From: Thermogymnomonas acidicola JCM 13583
GTDB lineage: Archaea > Thermoplasmatota > Thermoplasmata > Thermoplasmatales > Thermoplasmataceae
Length of the DNA: 64,000 bases
Direction: 5' to 3'
NCBI RefSeq assembly: GCF_001316105.1
Contig: NZ_BBCP01000009.1
Coordinates: forward strand, 28,093-92,092
How positions within the stretch are numbered: the first letter of the stretch is position 1; each line of letters begins with the position of its first letter. The notes beneath the pieces are model-generated. The model was not told where the DNA came from. It did not search any database and saw only the letters and a program-made list of their open reading frames with translations. Shown in pieces: positions 8,098 through 19,476 of this stretch. The position numbers were made by a program, and so were the translations under genes.

Positions 8098-9245
8098 CAC
8101 CCAGCACCGTGACAGCCGCACTGTTCCCGAACCCGGACATGCTCAGGCAGAGGCCAGTCCTTGCGTCCTTGACCTGCCTACCACCGCATTCTTTCCTTAT
8201 CTGAGAGAAGGCCTCCACGACCTGCGCCACGCCACTGGCACCTATCGGATGGCCCTTTGAATTGAGGCCCCCCCCGCTGGTGTTCACAGGCATGCTCCCC
8301 CCCCACCTCGGTCTCGCCCTCCAGCACCATCTTCCATGCCTCCCCCCCTGGCTCGCAGAGCCCCCCCAGGCTCTCCATCTGGACAAGTTCAAGCACAGTG
8401 GCCATGTCGTGGAGCTCTGCGAAATCCGGCTTGGATATTCCTGAGAGCCTCATTGCGTTCCTCCCGGCCCTCCTCACCGCTTCCAGGCCCATGAGGTCTC
8501 CCCCCCTCGCCGTGACGGATGCACTGTCGCTGGCCAGAGATACCGCCTTTATGTAAACTGGCCTGTCTGTGAAGCTCTCCGCATCCCCCCCGTCGCCCAC
8601 CACCAGCACCGATGCTGCCCCCCCGTCGCTTATGGGGCTGAACTCGTACTGCCTCAGTGGCTCCGCAACCACTGGGGACTGCATGACCTCCTCCAGTGTA
8701 ACCTCCTTCTGTATGTGCGCATAAGGGTTGGCTGCACCGTTCCTATGGTTCTTCACTGAAACCTGTGCCAGGCTCTCCCTGCTGGCGCCGTACCGCCTCA
8801 TGTATAGCTGGGCCAGCAGTGCGGCCAGCGATGGCAGGGACGGCCCCCCCTGCCGCCTCTCCTCCTCTGGCAGGAGTGACGCAATGACTGATGTCACGTG
8901 CCTTGTGTCCATGGTGGACATCTTCTCCAGGCCGGTAACAAGCACCGCCCGGGCCTGGCCTGACTTGATGAGCATGTCAGCGAGGAAGATTGCTGTGCCA
9001 CCGCTGCCACTGGTGTTGTCCACACGCAGGGAAGGGACGCCGTCAAGGCTCAGGTAGGTGGCGAGCAGCGTGTTGATGCCTGAAATTGAGTTGAATTCAC
9101 CAGAGTAGGAGTTCGATACAAGGAGGAAATCGATATCACTCCTGTACTTCCTGAGTATAGGGAGGGCAGATTCGCCCCCCAGGGACAGGAGGTCCTCCTT
9201 CCTCTTCCCGAACCTGGTCATGCCGGATGCAACTATTGCCGACAT
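8087..9245 (-). CDS. Thiolase-family protein (SCP2-type), nucleophile Cys replaced by Ser
   Basis: Condensing or thiolytic enzyme fold. The start MSAIVASGMTRFGKRKEDL matches the family's N-terminus better than the ATG at 9263. Conserved features include VLVTGLEKMSTMDTRH, YEFSPISDGGAASVLV, FAELHDMATVLELVQME and the C-terminal GHPIGASGVAQVVEA in a second frame. At the nucleophile position, where thiolases have a Cys followed by x-S-G, the sequence is DNTSGSGGTAI, placing Ser there with no homopolymer nearby to blame. The frame breaks near 8275-8360 at C runs. About 380 residues. It pairs with the downstream DUF35-like gene. Confidence 0.82.
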
Positions 9246-9352
9246 CTCTGCGTCCTCATTCAATGATCTGCACTTACCTTATTCATTTTTTGCAGGCATG
9301 GTGCTAATAGGTTAGAGTATTCTTTGAATACGCGTTCACCGCTTTCACCATC

Positions 9353-10419
9353 ATGATTGTTGACGATACACTGAGGGAGGGCATGCAGGCCCCCCCTGGC
9401 CTTGCGTACAGCAGGGAGGAGAGGTTAAGGCTGGCAGGCCTGATATCAAGAGCAGGGGTGCGGTCTGCAATAGTTGCCTACCCCCCCCTGCCCACCCCCC
9501 CTCTGAGGCCGAGTTCACTGAAAGGGTCGTTGAGATGCGGCTGTTCAGGGAGGTATTCGGCCTTGGGAGGACGACCGTTCAGGACGCAGAAACGGTATTC
9601 AGGACAGGCGCGGGCATCGCGATGCACCTGCCCTTCGACCTCGGCCACCTGGACAGGGCCATGGAGGCGGTGCGCTACGCCAGGTCCACAGGGCGGCCCG
9701 TTGCCGTTGCCGTGGTCAACGTGAGTGAGTGGAGCCTGGAGAGGATAGTCGAGATTTCGAAGCGCCTGGACTCGCTTGGTGTAGACATCATACAGCTTCC
9801 GGACACACTCGGCCAGGCCACACCAGGCAGGATGAGGGAAGTGGTCTCTGCGGTTGCCTCCAGTGTCGGGGGGCCTCTGTGGAGGTGCACTGCCACAACG
9901 ACAGGGGGCTTGCGGTTGCCAACACTCTGGCCGGCCTGGAGAGTGGCGCCCAGAGGGCTGACTGCACCATTATGGGCATAGGGGGGGAGAGGAACGGCAT
10001 AGCGGATCTTGCAGCGGTCTCTGACTTCGCCACCAGGGCACTGGGCAGCGATGGCCTGGACATGGATGCCCTGGCAGAGGCCTACAGGTACCTTGCGTCC
10101 ATACTGGTCAGCAAGGTAGGAGAGACGTTCCTCTTCGACAACCTGCCATTCTTCGGCGCAAATGCCAGAAGCACACTGCCGGCACCCACGCTGCCTTCAG
10201 TGGGGGGGTCTTCAGGCGTCGGAATTCAGCATCAACGTATATGCCGGAAGGGCAATGGTGGAGCAAATACTGGCATCGAGGGGCATCGGTGCGTCCGAGG
10301 CTGAGATAAGGGAGGTCCTGGCAAGGGTGAAGGACGAGTCTGCCAGGAGGGGGGGCGTGTGCCTGAAAGTGGATGATGTTGTAAGGATCGCGGGTGATGT
10401 CATTGGTAAGGGTCATTGA
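9353..10419 (+). CDS. DRE-TIM metallolyase: HMG-CoA lyase / isopropylmalate-synthase-like enzyme
   Basis: Aldol-type lyase or synthase acting on acyl-CoA and 2-oxoacid substrates. The catalytic N-terminus is [14 protein letters not shown], the family's D-x-T-L-R-(D/E)-G motif with one Pro probably added by a C run. [17 protein letters not shown] has the metal-binding HxHN motif, followed by [12 protein letters not shown]. Frames change near 9490, 9870 and 10205 at G/C runs. Total about 350 residues, closer to HMG-CoA lyase or the LeuA catalytic domain; no LeuA regulatory domain follows. The end overlaps the next CoA-transferase gene, so the two are coupled. Alternatives are homocitrate or citramalate synthase-like enzymes. 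Confidence 0.82.
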
Positions 10420-11483
10420 GATAGGCCACATAGTCGCCGGGCCAACAGCAGGGCTCATATTCTCTGACCTGGGCTTTGAGGTCATAAAGGTGGAGAGGCC
10501 AGGCAGGGGGGGAGACATCGCAAGGGAGCTAGAGGGTTCCAGCGCAGGCACCTTCCCGTTCTTCAACAGGAACAAGAGGAGCGTGGAGATAGACCTGAGG
10601 CAGGCATCTGGTAGGGATGAGTTCCTGGAACTGGTGAGGGGGGGCTCCGATGTGGTGATCGACAACCTTGGGCCAGGTGCCATGGATGCCCTGGGACTAG
10701 GCTACAGGAAGCTCAGGGAGGTGAACCCCCGGATCATATACCTATCGATCAAGGGTTACGGCTCGGGCCCGTACGAGGCCAGGAAGTCGCTGGACTTCCC
10801 CCATAGAGGTACACAGCGGCCTCGCGTACATGACCGGCCTGAACGGTAGGCCGCTCCGTGTGGGCGCTTCGCTCGTTGACATGGGTGCAGCACTTTTCGG
10901 TGTGATAGGAGTCCTTGCAGCCCTCATGGAGAGGGAGAGGACTGGTGAGGGAAAGTTCGTTGAATCGGCACTCTTCGAGACGGCCATGTTCTTTGTGGGG
11001 GGGCAGCACATCGCCACGTACCAGGTCACAGGAAGGGAAGTGCCACCGTTAAACGAGGTGGGATTTTCCTGGGGGGGCGTGTACGATTTCTTCAGGACAT
11101 CGGACGGGGGGGTGGATGTCTTCGTGGCTGTGACCACCGACGAACAGTGGAAGGCATTCTGCAGGGAGGTAGCGCCGGAACTCGACAGGGAAGAATACAA
11201 GACAAACGCCATGAGGCACAGGCTAAGGGGGGGTGAGCTGATACCCAGGATCTCCGAGATAGTGGCATCAATGCCGTCCAGTGAACTGTCCTCAAGGCTG
11301 GCCAGGGCAAACGTCGGCTTTGCGGAGCTCAGGAGGCCCTGGGACCTGCTCGTTGACGAGCACGCGAGGTCAAAGATGGTCGAGGTGGAGTACGGGGGGG
11401 CAGGAGCATCCTTGTCCCCCGGAATACCCATAGGCGGTTCCCGGCCAGGGAGGGCACCTGCCTGGGTGAGGGCAACGGCATGA
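10397..11483 (+). CDS. CoA-transferase, family III (CaiB/BaiF), second copy
   Basis: ATG 10397 gives [19 protein letters not shown], then FSDLGFEVIKVERPGRGGD and FFNRNKRSVEIDLRQ, all family hallmarks. The C-terminal half is in another frame after a break near 10800 and includes VESALFETAMFFVGGQ and GSRPGRAPA. It starts inside the last 23 bases of the lyase gene, so translation is coupled. It differs clearly from the copy at 6463-7611, so the two are not a recent duplication. The last few residues and the stop may be shifted by a G7 run. Likely role: activation of a free acid to the CoA ester used by the lyase. Confidence 0.85.
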
Positions 11484-11547
11484 TGGGTGAGGGGGGGAAG
11501 AGCAGGGCTGGAAATGTTTAATAGCAAATACACACTGATATCCTAAC

Positions 11548-12214
11548 ATGTATCTTCTGGACTTCACGGTCAGGAGCAGCTGCGGGCTATCCGCCGTTGC
11601 AACCAGGACCGATGCCTCCCTGTTCATACTGGACGTCTTCCGCATGGAGCCGTCGGTGAACTCTGTTGCGGCCCTGACGCTCTCCAGGGATCTTGGGGGG
11701 GAGATAAGGAAGGCCCTGTCCAGCGACTTCACGAAGTTCAGGATAGAGGCAGACAGAAAGGCCACCCTGATAACCGGCAGGAAAAAGGGCCACGGTGTCA
11801 TGGATGCCATAATACTGGGCGGGGGGGGCACACTGGTGTTCCCGGTCATCGCCACAGGCGGAACCGAGAGGTTCAGGGTAATAGTCAGTTCCAGGGGGGG
11901 GACGCAGAAGGCATAATGTCAAGCGTTGAGAGGCTGAATGACATAGAGGCATACACGTACCAGAGGTGCAGTGCGCACGAAGCTCTCGAACTCATGACAC
12001 TCAGGGGGGGCTTCACCCTTACGCCCTCGGCCTCACCGAGACGGAGTGGAGGATTATGAAGAGCGCTTACCTGCACGGATTCTACAGCTGGCCAAGGGAA
12101 CTGGACGCTGACAGCATAGGCTCCATGTTCAACATATCAAAGGTGACCGCACTCTACCACCTGAGGAGGGCGGAGGGCAAGATCGTTAGGGCCATTGTGG
12201 AAAGGTTCACCTGA
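11548..12214 (+). CDS. HTH_10 (Bat-type) transcriptional regulator
   Basis: DNA-binding regulator of the archaeal HTH_10 family. The N-terminal part (MYLLDFTVRSSCGLSAVATR) is a sensor-like beta-rich domain. The C-terminal helix-turn-helix lies in a second frame and shows the family pattern: LTETEWRIMKSAYLHGFYSW, then PRELDADSIGSMFNISKV and LYHLRRAEGKIVRAIVERF. The two frames join across G7-G8 runs between 11820 and 12015. About 222 residues. A TATA-like TGTTTAATAG lies about 27 bases before the ATG, consistent with a nearly leaderless message. It sits between the CoA module and an MFS gene and could regulate either. Confidence 0.8.
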
Positions 12215-12291
12215 ATACGATACTGCAAGGACATTTTCTTTTTAATTAGTTATAATGTCCAATTATATACACCCACCACCTACAACCATGG

Positions 12292-13660
12292 ATGGAAGAG
12301 AATAAAGGGTATGAGGGGGGGAGCATTGCGGACAGACTGGAGAGATTACCCTTCAGTAAGTTCCACAGAAACTTCCTCCTGATGCTAACCAGTGGGGAGT
12401 GGGCAGAGAGCCTCATGCTTCTGGGAAACGGAGCCATACTGAGCCTCGTGGCAGCCTATTTCTCCCTGAAGGGGGTGTACTCGACCTATGCACTGCCTGT
12501 GCCTTTCTTCCTAGGTGAGTTCGTTGGCTCAATATTCTTCGGTAGGCTGGCCGATGCCAGGGGTCGTAAGGCCGTGTTCCTGTACAACCAGCTGCTCTTC
12601 GGCACCGGCATGCTCATCGCCGGCTTCATGCCTCTGTGGCAGCTTGTTGCATTGTTCGTCTTCATAGGCGGCATTGGGGGTTGGGGCGAGTTCCCGCTGG
12701 TGGACAGCTATGGCACGGAGGTGTTCAGGGGGGAAGCAGAGGGGTGCCAGGCTGGCCCTTATCTATACCATAGCCGTGACGGCAGCACCACTCATCGTTT
12801 ACATCACCTCGCTCACATCACATCTGGCTACTACTCCTTCAGGATACCGCTGTGGATCATGGGCGTGGCGGGGGGGTTTGCTGTCTGGGCAGTGAGGCTA
12901 AGGCTTACGGAGTCGCGAGGTGGCTCGAGGTCCACGGGCGCTACAAGGAGGCAGACGCATAATGAGGCAGATAGAGGACAGAGTGAAGAGGGAACTGAAC
13001 CTGAAGGAACTCCCTCCCCCCCTGTCATCAAAGACAAACATTGTGGAGAAGCCTTCGAGGTTTGCTGACATTTTTGCTCCAGACGTGAGGCGCACAACCC
13101 TCATGATGGCCATATTCCAGTTCTTCCAGTCAGGCATATTCTACGGCTTCGTAACCTTCGCGCCGGGCATAATATCCGTATCGTTCCCGAAGAGTGACCC
13201 ACTGGGCTTTGCTTCCATAATCTTCTCCGGCTTCGTTGTTGGCAGCATATTCAACATATTCATAATAGACAGGGTCGAGAGGAAGATGGGCATAATAGCG
13301 TCTGCCATACTTGGGGGGGGCGCGTTCGGCACACTCTTCGTTATAGTCCACACCCTGCTGCAGGCAGTGGTCTTCGGCTTCCTCACGTCATTCGCCCTCT
13401 GGAACTTCAGCAACTTCCTCCACCAGTACAACGCAGAGGTGTTCCCGACCAGGGTGAGGACAACCGCGTCAGGCTTCGTCTATGCGCTGAGCAGGGTTTC
13501 CACATCGATCCTCGTCCTCCTGATCGCGGCCTTCATAAAGCCGCACGGTAACCTGGCGGTCTTCGAGTTCATATGGTTCCTCGTTGCAATTGTTGTCGCA
13601 GACCTCCTGATCCTCGGGCCCAGGACCACCAGGAAGATGGTGGAGGAGATAGCACAGTGA
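12292..13660 (+). CDS. MFS transporter, sugar-porter-like
   Basis: About 455 residues rejoined from three frames. The first has FSKFHRNFLLMLTSGEWAES and the loop signature FFGRLADARGRKAVFLYN. The middle has LALIYTIAVTAAPLIVYITS. The last begins with a cytoplasmic loop (RIMRQIEDRVKRELNLKELP) and holds six membrane segments including YNAEVFPTRVRTTASGFVYA, the sugar-porter motif before helix 11. Breaks occur at the G6 run near 12728 and the G7 run near 12873. Start at ATG 12292; the ATG at 12288 hits a stop after five codons. Substrate unknown; organic acids and sugars are both carried by this branch. Confidence 0.87.
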
Positions 13661-13730
13661 ATTACGCATGGGAACAACAACATTTTTACAGTTGTGAAAA
13701 AGGTAAAGGAGAGGGCTGAGATGCCATGCT

Positions 13731-14946
13731 GTGTCACGGGCAGGTAGGGTATCCCTTCTCCTTTTCGGCGTCACGCTGACCGCCCAGGTGGCCGGGAGCC
13801 TGGCAAACACCTCCTTCTCCCCCACTGGACGCATTTTTCAAGTCGGCATACGACCTGACACAGGAGCAGGTGGGCCTTGTCCCGAGCTTCACCTTCCTGG
13901 GGGTTTCAGCGGCTGCGATTCCATCTGGCTACCTGGTGGACACTGCCGGTCCCAGGGCAACGCTGCTCTTCTCTATGTCCCTGATGACGGTGGCCATGGC
14001 CATGACAGCACTTACCAGGGGGGGATTCACCCTACTCCTGGTCTCCTACCTGCTGATAGGTCTCTCTTACGGTATGGTCACGCCCTCAACCAACAGGGCC
14101 ATAATGGACGCATACTACCCTCACCACGCCAAGCTGCTGGGCCTGAAGCAGATAGGCGTGCCGATAAGCGGCTTCATAGGCGCGATTGTGTTCCCTCCGC
14201 TGGCACTGGCCCTTGGCTTCAGGATCAACTACGTTGTCATGGCGTCCCTGTGCATAGCCACAATAGTGATGCTGGCCAACTCGCATGCCATGGGGAGGAA
14301 GGGCAGGAGGGAGCCGTTCAGGAGCCTTATCCTGTCGGCCCTGAGGCACAGGGTGCTGCTGATGGTGAGCATAACCGCCATGTTCTACGCATGGGTGCAG
14401 CAGACGCTCCTTGCCTACTATGTGATATTCCTCCACGGCAGGGGGGGCCTGGCGCTCGAACTGGCAGAGCTGAGCCTTTCGGTCGTGCTTTTGGGTGCAA
14501 TAGCGGGCAGATCCCTGTGGGCGGTGCTGAGCGAGAGGCTCTTCAGGGGGGGAAACAGGCGCCTTTTGCTATCGGCCATCGGTGGCCTGGCAGGCCTGGT
14601 GGTGCTCGCACTCCCGGCACTCCCGCCGGTTTTTCCCGCAGACGTGGCCTACGCCTTCCTGGCTGGTGCAACCTCTGTTTCGTGGAACGGTGCATACGTC
14701 ACCTCCATTTCTGAGGTTGGTCCAAGGAATGGCGTAGGTGTGTTCAGTGGCCTGAGCCTGACCATCATAAACCTCGGTGCTGTCTTCGGGCCGCCCATGT
14801 CCGGGTACATAGTTGACAGGTTCCACTCGTTCGTGCCCATGTGGCTTGTGCTTGGGGGGGCCCTCGAGGCATCCGTCAGCCTGATCTTCTTCCTCCTCTT
14901 CATGAGGATAGGGAACACAGGGAAGGAGCCTGTCCCGGGCAGCTGA
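13731..14946 (+). CDS. MFS transporter
   Basis: Begins at GTG 13731 (VSRAGRVSLLLFGVTLTAQV). One extra C at about 13819-13823 shifts the frame; with four C the protein continues into FFKSAYDLTQEQVGLVPSF and the intact frame to 14946. Twelve hydrophobic stretches are visible, with YLVDTAGPRATLLFSMSLM as the loop 2-3 region and NRAIMDAYYPHHAKLLGLKQ as a distinctive amphipathic loop. About 405 residues. It follows another MFS gene in the same direction with a 70-base gap, but the two differ in sequence and are not a tandem copy. Substrate unknown. Confidence 0.85.
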
Positions 14947-15024
14947 GCCGCGTTCGTAGCTGGAAGGCATCTGCTACACATATTTGGGTAATAATCCTTT
15001 AATACTATCAAAAAATATTGAAAT

Positions 15025-15961
15025 ATGGTATCCGGCAAGGTAAAGTTCGTGCAGTACGACATAACCGGCAGAACCACGATGGATGGGGCCGGTGTGAGGC
15101 TCAGGAGGATATTCGGGAGCCAGAGGACAGTTAGCATAACAGATCCCTTCCTTCTCATGGACAGCTTCGGCTCTGACAACCCGGCAGACTACATCAACGG
15201 GTTCCCCCTGGCACCCGCACAGGGGGGGCATAGAGACCGTGACTTACCAGCTTGACGGCAGGACAGATCATGAGGACAGCGTGGGCAACAAGGGCACCAT
15301 ATACCCGGGTGACGTGCAGTGGATGACAGCGGGCAGCGGCATATTCCACCAGGAGATGCCACACGGCCTGGAGAGGAGGAACCCGAGGTTCCAGGACTCG
15401 CTTACAGGCAACCCGGACAGCGTCACTGGCTTCCAGCTCTGGATAAACATACCTGCAGACGAGAAGATGAAGAAGCCAGTTTACAGGGGGGGAGTGACGA
15501 AGAAGGAGATACCTGTCGTTAAGGACGATTACGGCTCAACGGTGAGGGTCATAGCCGGGAAGTACCTCGACGCTGAAGGCACCCTCCAGCTGAACAGGAG
15601 GATAGACCCCCCCAAGTACTTTGACGTTTCGATGCAGAAGGAGAGCAGGTTTGTTAACTATATAGGCGAGGGTTACACAACAATCGTGTTCTTGATCTCC
15701 GGAAAGGCCTACACCGAGGTCGATGCAGAGCTCGTGCCTGGGCATGCATATATACTGTCCAGGGAAAACGACATGGTCAGCATAGAGACGGATGAGGAGC
15801 CGGTGAGGTTCATCATGATAGCGGGAAGGCCCCCCCTGAACGAGGAGATCGCCTGGTACGGGCCAATAGTAATGAACACGCAGGAGCAGATAGAGGAGGC
15901 ACTCCTGGACCTGCAGAGGGGGGGGACATTCGTCAGGGACAGGGAGCCTGTGTTCCTGTGA
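15025..15961 (+). CDS. Pirin family protein (bicupin)
   Basis: Double beta-barrel cupin. The first frame gives RTTMDGAGVRLRRIFGSQ and DPFLLMDSFGSDNPADYING. The expected metal-binding segment FPLHPHRGIETVTY is recoverable only by removing one G in CTGGCACC near 15210, after which it joins the second frame at VTYQLDGRTDHEDSVGN. Next come YPGDVQWMTAGSGIFHQEMP, the pirin signature with metal ligands. About 310 residues. Pirins act as quercetinase-like dioxygenases or redox-sensitive regulators; the role here is unknown. A TATA-like CCTTTAATACT precedes the ATG by about 20 bases. Confidence 0.88.
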
Positions 15962-16009
15962 ATTTCCCGTCTTTGTAATTTTTAATTACTTAATTGCATA
16001 TACTCACGC

Positions 16010-17658
16010 ATGCCATCCGGCACACTGCGGCCCATAGAGGACATAGTGGAGGAGTGCGGTATAGGCAGGGAGCACTTCGAGCCATACGGCAGGTACATGG
16101 GCAAGGTCGACCACAGGTACAGGGGGGAAGGAAGAGGGGGGGAAGGCTCATTCTGGTCACAGGCATCAACCCACCCCCCCGGCCGGCGAGGGAAAGACAA
16201 CGACGACCATAGGCCTCACACAGGCCCTGAGGCGCCTGGGCAAGGACGCGGCGTGCGCCATAAGGGAACCGTCCCTTGGCCCGTGCTTCGGCGTCAAGGG
16301 CGGTGCACTGGCGGGGGGGGCAGGTCCATGGTTGAGCCCAGCGACAGGATAAACCTCCTCTTCACCGGGGGGGACTTTCCGGCAGTGAGCGCTGCACACA
16401 ACCTCCTCTCTGCACTGATAAACAACCACATGTACCACGGGAACCCACTGGGCATGGAGCCCAAGGGCATAATGTTCCCAAGGACAGTGGACATGAACGA
16501 CAGGTCTCTGAGGAGCATAATAGTGGGCGTCGGGGGGGAAAGGGCAAGCGGGGGGGTCATGGCGCCGGACAGGTTCGTGATAACGCCAGCCTCCGAGGTC
16601 ATGGCGATACTCGGCCTCTCCACTTCCATAGGGGGGGAGCTGAAGGAGAGGCTGGGCAGGATTGTGGTCTATGCAAGGGGGGGGAAGAAGGTGGTGAGGG
16701 CCAGTGACCTGAGGGCAGGGTGCCATGGCCGCACTCCTCAGGGACGCCATGGACCCGAACATCGTCCAGACCACGGAGGGCGCACCGGCATTCGTGCACA
16801 CCGGGCCCTTCGGGAACATCGCCCACGGCACGTCAAGCATAACCGCTGACCTGATAGGGCTGAGCGCATTCGACTACCTTGTCACAGAGGCAGGCTTCGG
16901 CTCAGAGCTCGGTGGCGAGAAGTTCTTCGACATAGTCCAGGCGCAGGGGGGGAAGTTCTCCGTCAACGCAGTCGTTATTGTAGCGACCATAAGGGCGCTG
17001 AAGCACCATGGCTCGGGTAGCATTGAGAAGGAGGACGTGGACGCTGTTGTCAGGGGCTCAGATAACCTCCTGAGGCATGTGGAGATAGTGAGGTCATTCG
17101 GCATAGACCCGGTGGTGGCAATCAACCTCTTCCCCCCACTGACACAGAGAGGGAGCTGAAGGCCCTGGAGGAGATACTCGACAGCCACTCCGTGAGGCAC
17201 GCCCGGTCCGATGTCTACGCAAAGGGTGGCGAAGGGGGGGCATTGCACTGGCACAGGAGGTGCTGAGGTCGGTGGGAGACTACACCATTAGGAGGGCCTA
17301 TGACAGGAACATGGACCCGAGGGAGAAGATAGAGGCAATAGCCACAAAGGTCTACGGAGCTGGCAGAGTGACGTTCACAGAGAGGGCCCTCTCAGACCTG
17401 AGGCTGGTGGAGAGCACAGGCATGTCAGATGCGTACGTGTGCATGGCAAAGACGCAGTACTCGCTCAGCGATAACCCAGCGCTTCTGAACGCTCCAAGGG
17501 GATTCGAGGTCAGGATCTCGAGCATCTCGCTCTCCGCAGGGGCAGGATTCATAGTGCCCATGCTCGGAGACATAATGACGATGCCAGGCCTGCCAAAGGT
17601 GCCAGCATCCGAGGGCATAGATGTGGATGAGCAGGGAAACATAACCGGCCTCTCATAG
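16010..17658 (+). CDS. fhs: Formate-tetrahydrofolate ligase (10-formyl-THF synthetase)
   Basis: ATP-dependent activation of formate on tetrahydrofolate, feeding one-carbon units to purines. The N-terminus is [20 protein letters not shown]. The P-loop, recoverable across C runs at about 16170-16190, reads [17 protein letters not shown]. The family segment PSLGP.FG.KGG spans a break near 16270-16320. Later frames give [22 protein letters not shown] sequence, [16 protein letters not shown] and [20 protein letters not shown] at the C-terminus. Extra Gly residues ([17 protein letters not shown]) mark inflated runs. Total about 550 residues, the normal length. At least five frame breaks, all near G/C runs. 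purM at 53.4 kb is a plausible user of the product. Confidence 0.93.
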
Positions 17659-17672
17659 AGAGAGGCGTTCCC

Positions 17673-18891
17673 TCACCCCCCCCTCAGCCTCCTCACCGAG
17701 AGTATCGCTGCGGCCACCGACAGGTTGATGGCCATTATTATGCCCCCCCAGAAGGTGTGGTGGTGGCCACCTATTGACTGTAGCATCTCGCTGCCCATGA
17801 GGGGTGCCAATGGGGGGGAAATGAAGCCATTGAAGAACTGCAGTGTGCCGAAATAAGCACCCCCCCTCCTCTCAGGGGGTGCCATCCTCGATACCAGGGA
17901 GTTCATGACAGGTGAGATCGTGTTCTCCCCCCCAAGGGTCAGGAACACGGTGTTCCCTATGAGAAAGAAGATGTTGCCCGACACAGAGTAGAGGAAGAAG
18001 GCCACGCCGTATATAACGGAGCCGAGGCCTATCCTCAACACCTCATCGATCCTGCGGAGGAGCCTGTTCATGGGCAGCTGCAGCACTGCAACCGCTACTC
18101 CGTTCGATGCGTATATGGCGCCTATCATCAGGTTGCTTATCCCGTACTGGCTGCTCAGGAAGAGGGTGAGCGTTGTCCCCCCCCACTGCCCTGCACCGAA
18201 CCAGGAGAGGGATACGAGCAACACCACGAGTATGAAGACCCTGTCATCCCATGGGAAGTGGAAAACCGCCCCCCCCTCCACGCCCCCCCGGCCCTGGTGT
18301 CCTGCCTCACTATGGCCCAATAGAGGAGCGTTTCGCAGATTGCAGCGATGGCAGGCATGGCGAATATGATGTGGTAACCCAGAGCACTGAGAGCGCCCCC
18401 CCCAGCACTGGGCCTGCGGAAAACCCTACGTTGGCGGAAATCCTTGTAAGGCTGAAGGCAGTGATCCTCTGGTCCAGTTCCGTGGCGTGGGTGACCACCA
18501 CGCTGTCCGCAGTGGCCTGCACGGTTGCCAGGGGGGGGAAAGAGGATATGAAGGCAGCGTAGAGGTATATGCTCCTTGCTTCGCTGTAGACGAGGAACGA
18601 CATGGAGAAGAAGACTATGGAGAGGAGAGGTGACACTGTCAGCAGGATCTTCCTGCTCCCCAGCCTGTCTATGAGGTTGCCGCCCAGCAGGGCGAAAGGG
18701 AAGGCCGCCATCGACGCCACTGTGAATATTAGGCCTATGAAGCCGTAGGGGATGTGCCTCACACGTTCCAGGTAGAGGGGCATGAATATCCAGGCAGCTG
18801 ACCTGGTGAACGTCCTCATGAACTCGGCTGCTATTACAGCGGCCACCGGCCTGATGGCGACGACAGAATTCAACGAACCGGACGGCCGCAT
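17673..18891 (-). CDS. MFS transporter
   Basis: Two frames joined near 18310. The N-terminal one starts at MRPSGSLNSVVAIRPVAAVI, chosen because the longer frame upstream is not coding-like, and includes GGNLIDRLGSRKILLTVSPL as the loop 2-3 signature. The C-terminal one has LPMNRLLRRIDEVLRIGLGS, then SLVSRMAPPERRGGAYFGTL, a typical MFS loop. About 405 residues with roughly twelve membrane segments. It is convergent with fhs, with only 14 bases between stops. Substrate unknown. Confidence 0.85.
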
Positions 18892-19137
18892 AACCGGAAC
18901 CTTCCCCCCCTTTATTCGGTAGCAGGGCACATTCAGCACCTGGCATCCAACACCTGAATGCCCACGGTGTGGGGTGCACAGGCCCTGCCCTGATACCGGG
19001 CAGAATGTGGGGGGGGCTGTATAAAATGTTTCCACAGGGATCCGCACAAGAGAAGATACCCATCCCTGGGGGGTGGTGTCAAAAGTTTAAAAGAGTTTTT
19101 TACAAACACTTAATTGAATTATTGTCACACCCTAAGG

Positions 19138-19301
19138 GTGCCAGACGTACTTCTCATAGGATCGGTGATTGTAAGGAAGAACGGCGTGAGCTCCAGGTCA
19201 CTGTGCCCGTGAACGCCAGGAAGGTGCTGGGCCTGGAGAGTGGCGACATCCTGGGCTTCTTCTGGGACGGCGAGAGGATCGTCCTAAGAAAGGTCTCCTG
19301 A
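19138..19301 (+). CDS. AbrB/SpoVT-like swapped-hairpin DNA-binding protein, about 54 residues
   Basis: Small DNA-binding protein. The C-terminal two-thirds reads QVTVPVNARKVLGLESGDIL then FFWDGERIVLRKVS, the AbrB pattern (IP..VRK.LGL..GD). The N-terminal strand is in the other frame: GSVIVRKNGVS from GTG 19138. A one-base indel around 19185-19197 separates them; joining gives a complete 54-residue domain. A TATA-like AAGTTTAAAAG at about 19084 supports a promoter here. Such proteins serve as global regulators or as antitoxins; no toxin gene is adjacent. The exact start is uncertain. Confidence 0.6.
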
Positions 19302-19476
19302 GGCGCCTCGGATGCACCGTGTAGGTCGCCGGTAAGGCCACCTACGGCCATGGCAGGCTGCCTGCCCATGGTTCGGAGAAAGAGCATCCGGGTCTCATTC
19401 CCCGTGGGGGGGGAATACTGAAAGTGCCTGGTGCCAAAAATTTAAAAATGCATGCAGGCATCACACTTGCCTGACA

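Noticed and set aside
12292..14946. Tandem duplication of MFS genes
   Set aside because: The two neighbouring carriers differ in loops and motifs throughout; they are separate families within MFS.
16010..17658. fhs, nrdJ, coxL and L10 as degraded pseudogenes
   Set aside because: Each can be read end to end with full catalytic motifs after shortening G/C runs or restoring single bases. Missing segments or premature stops of other kinds are absent.
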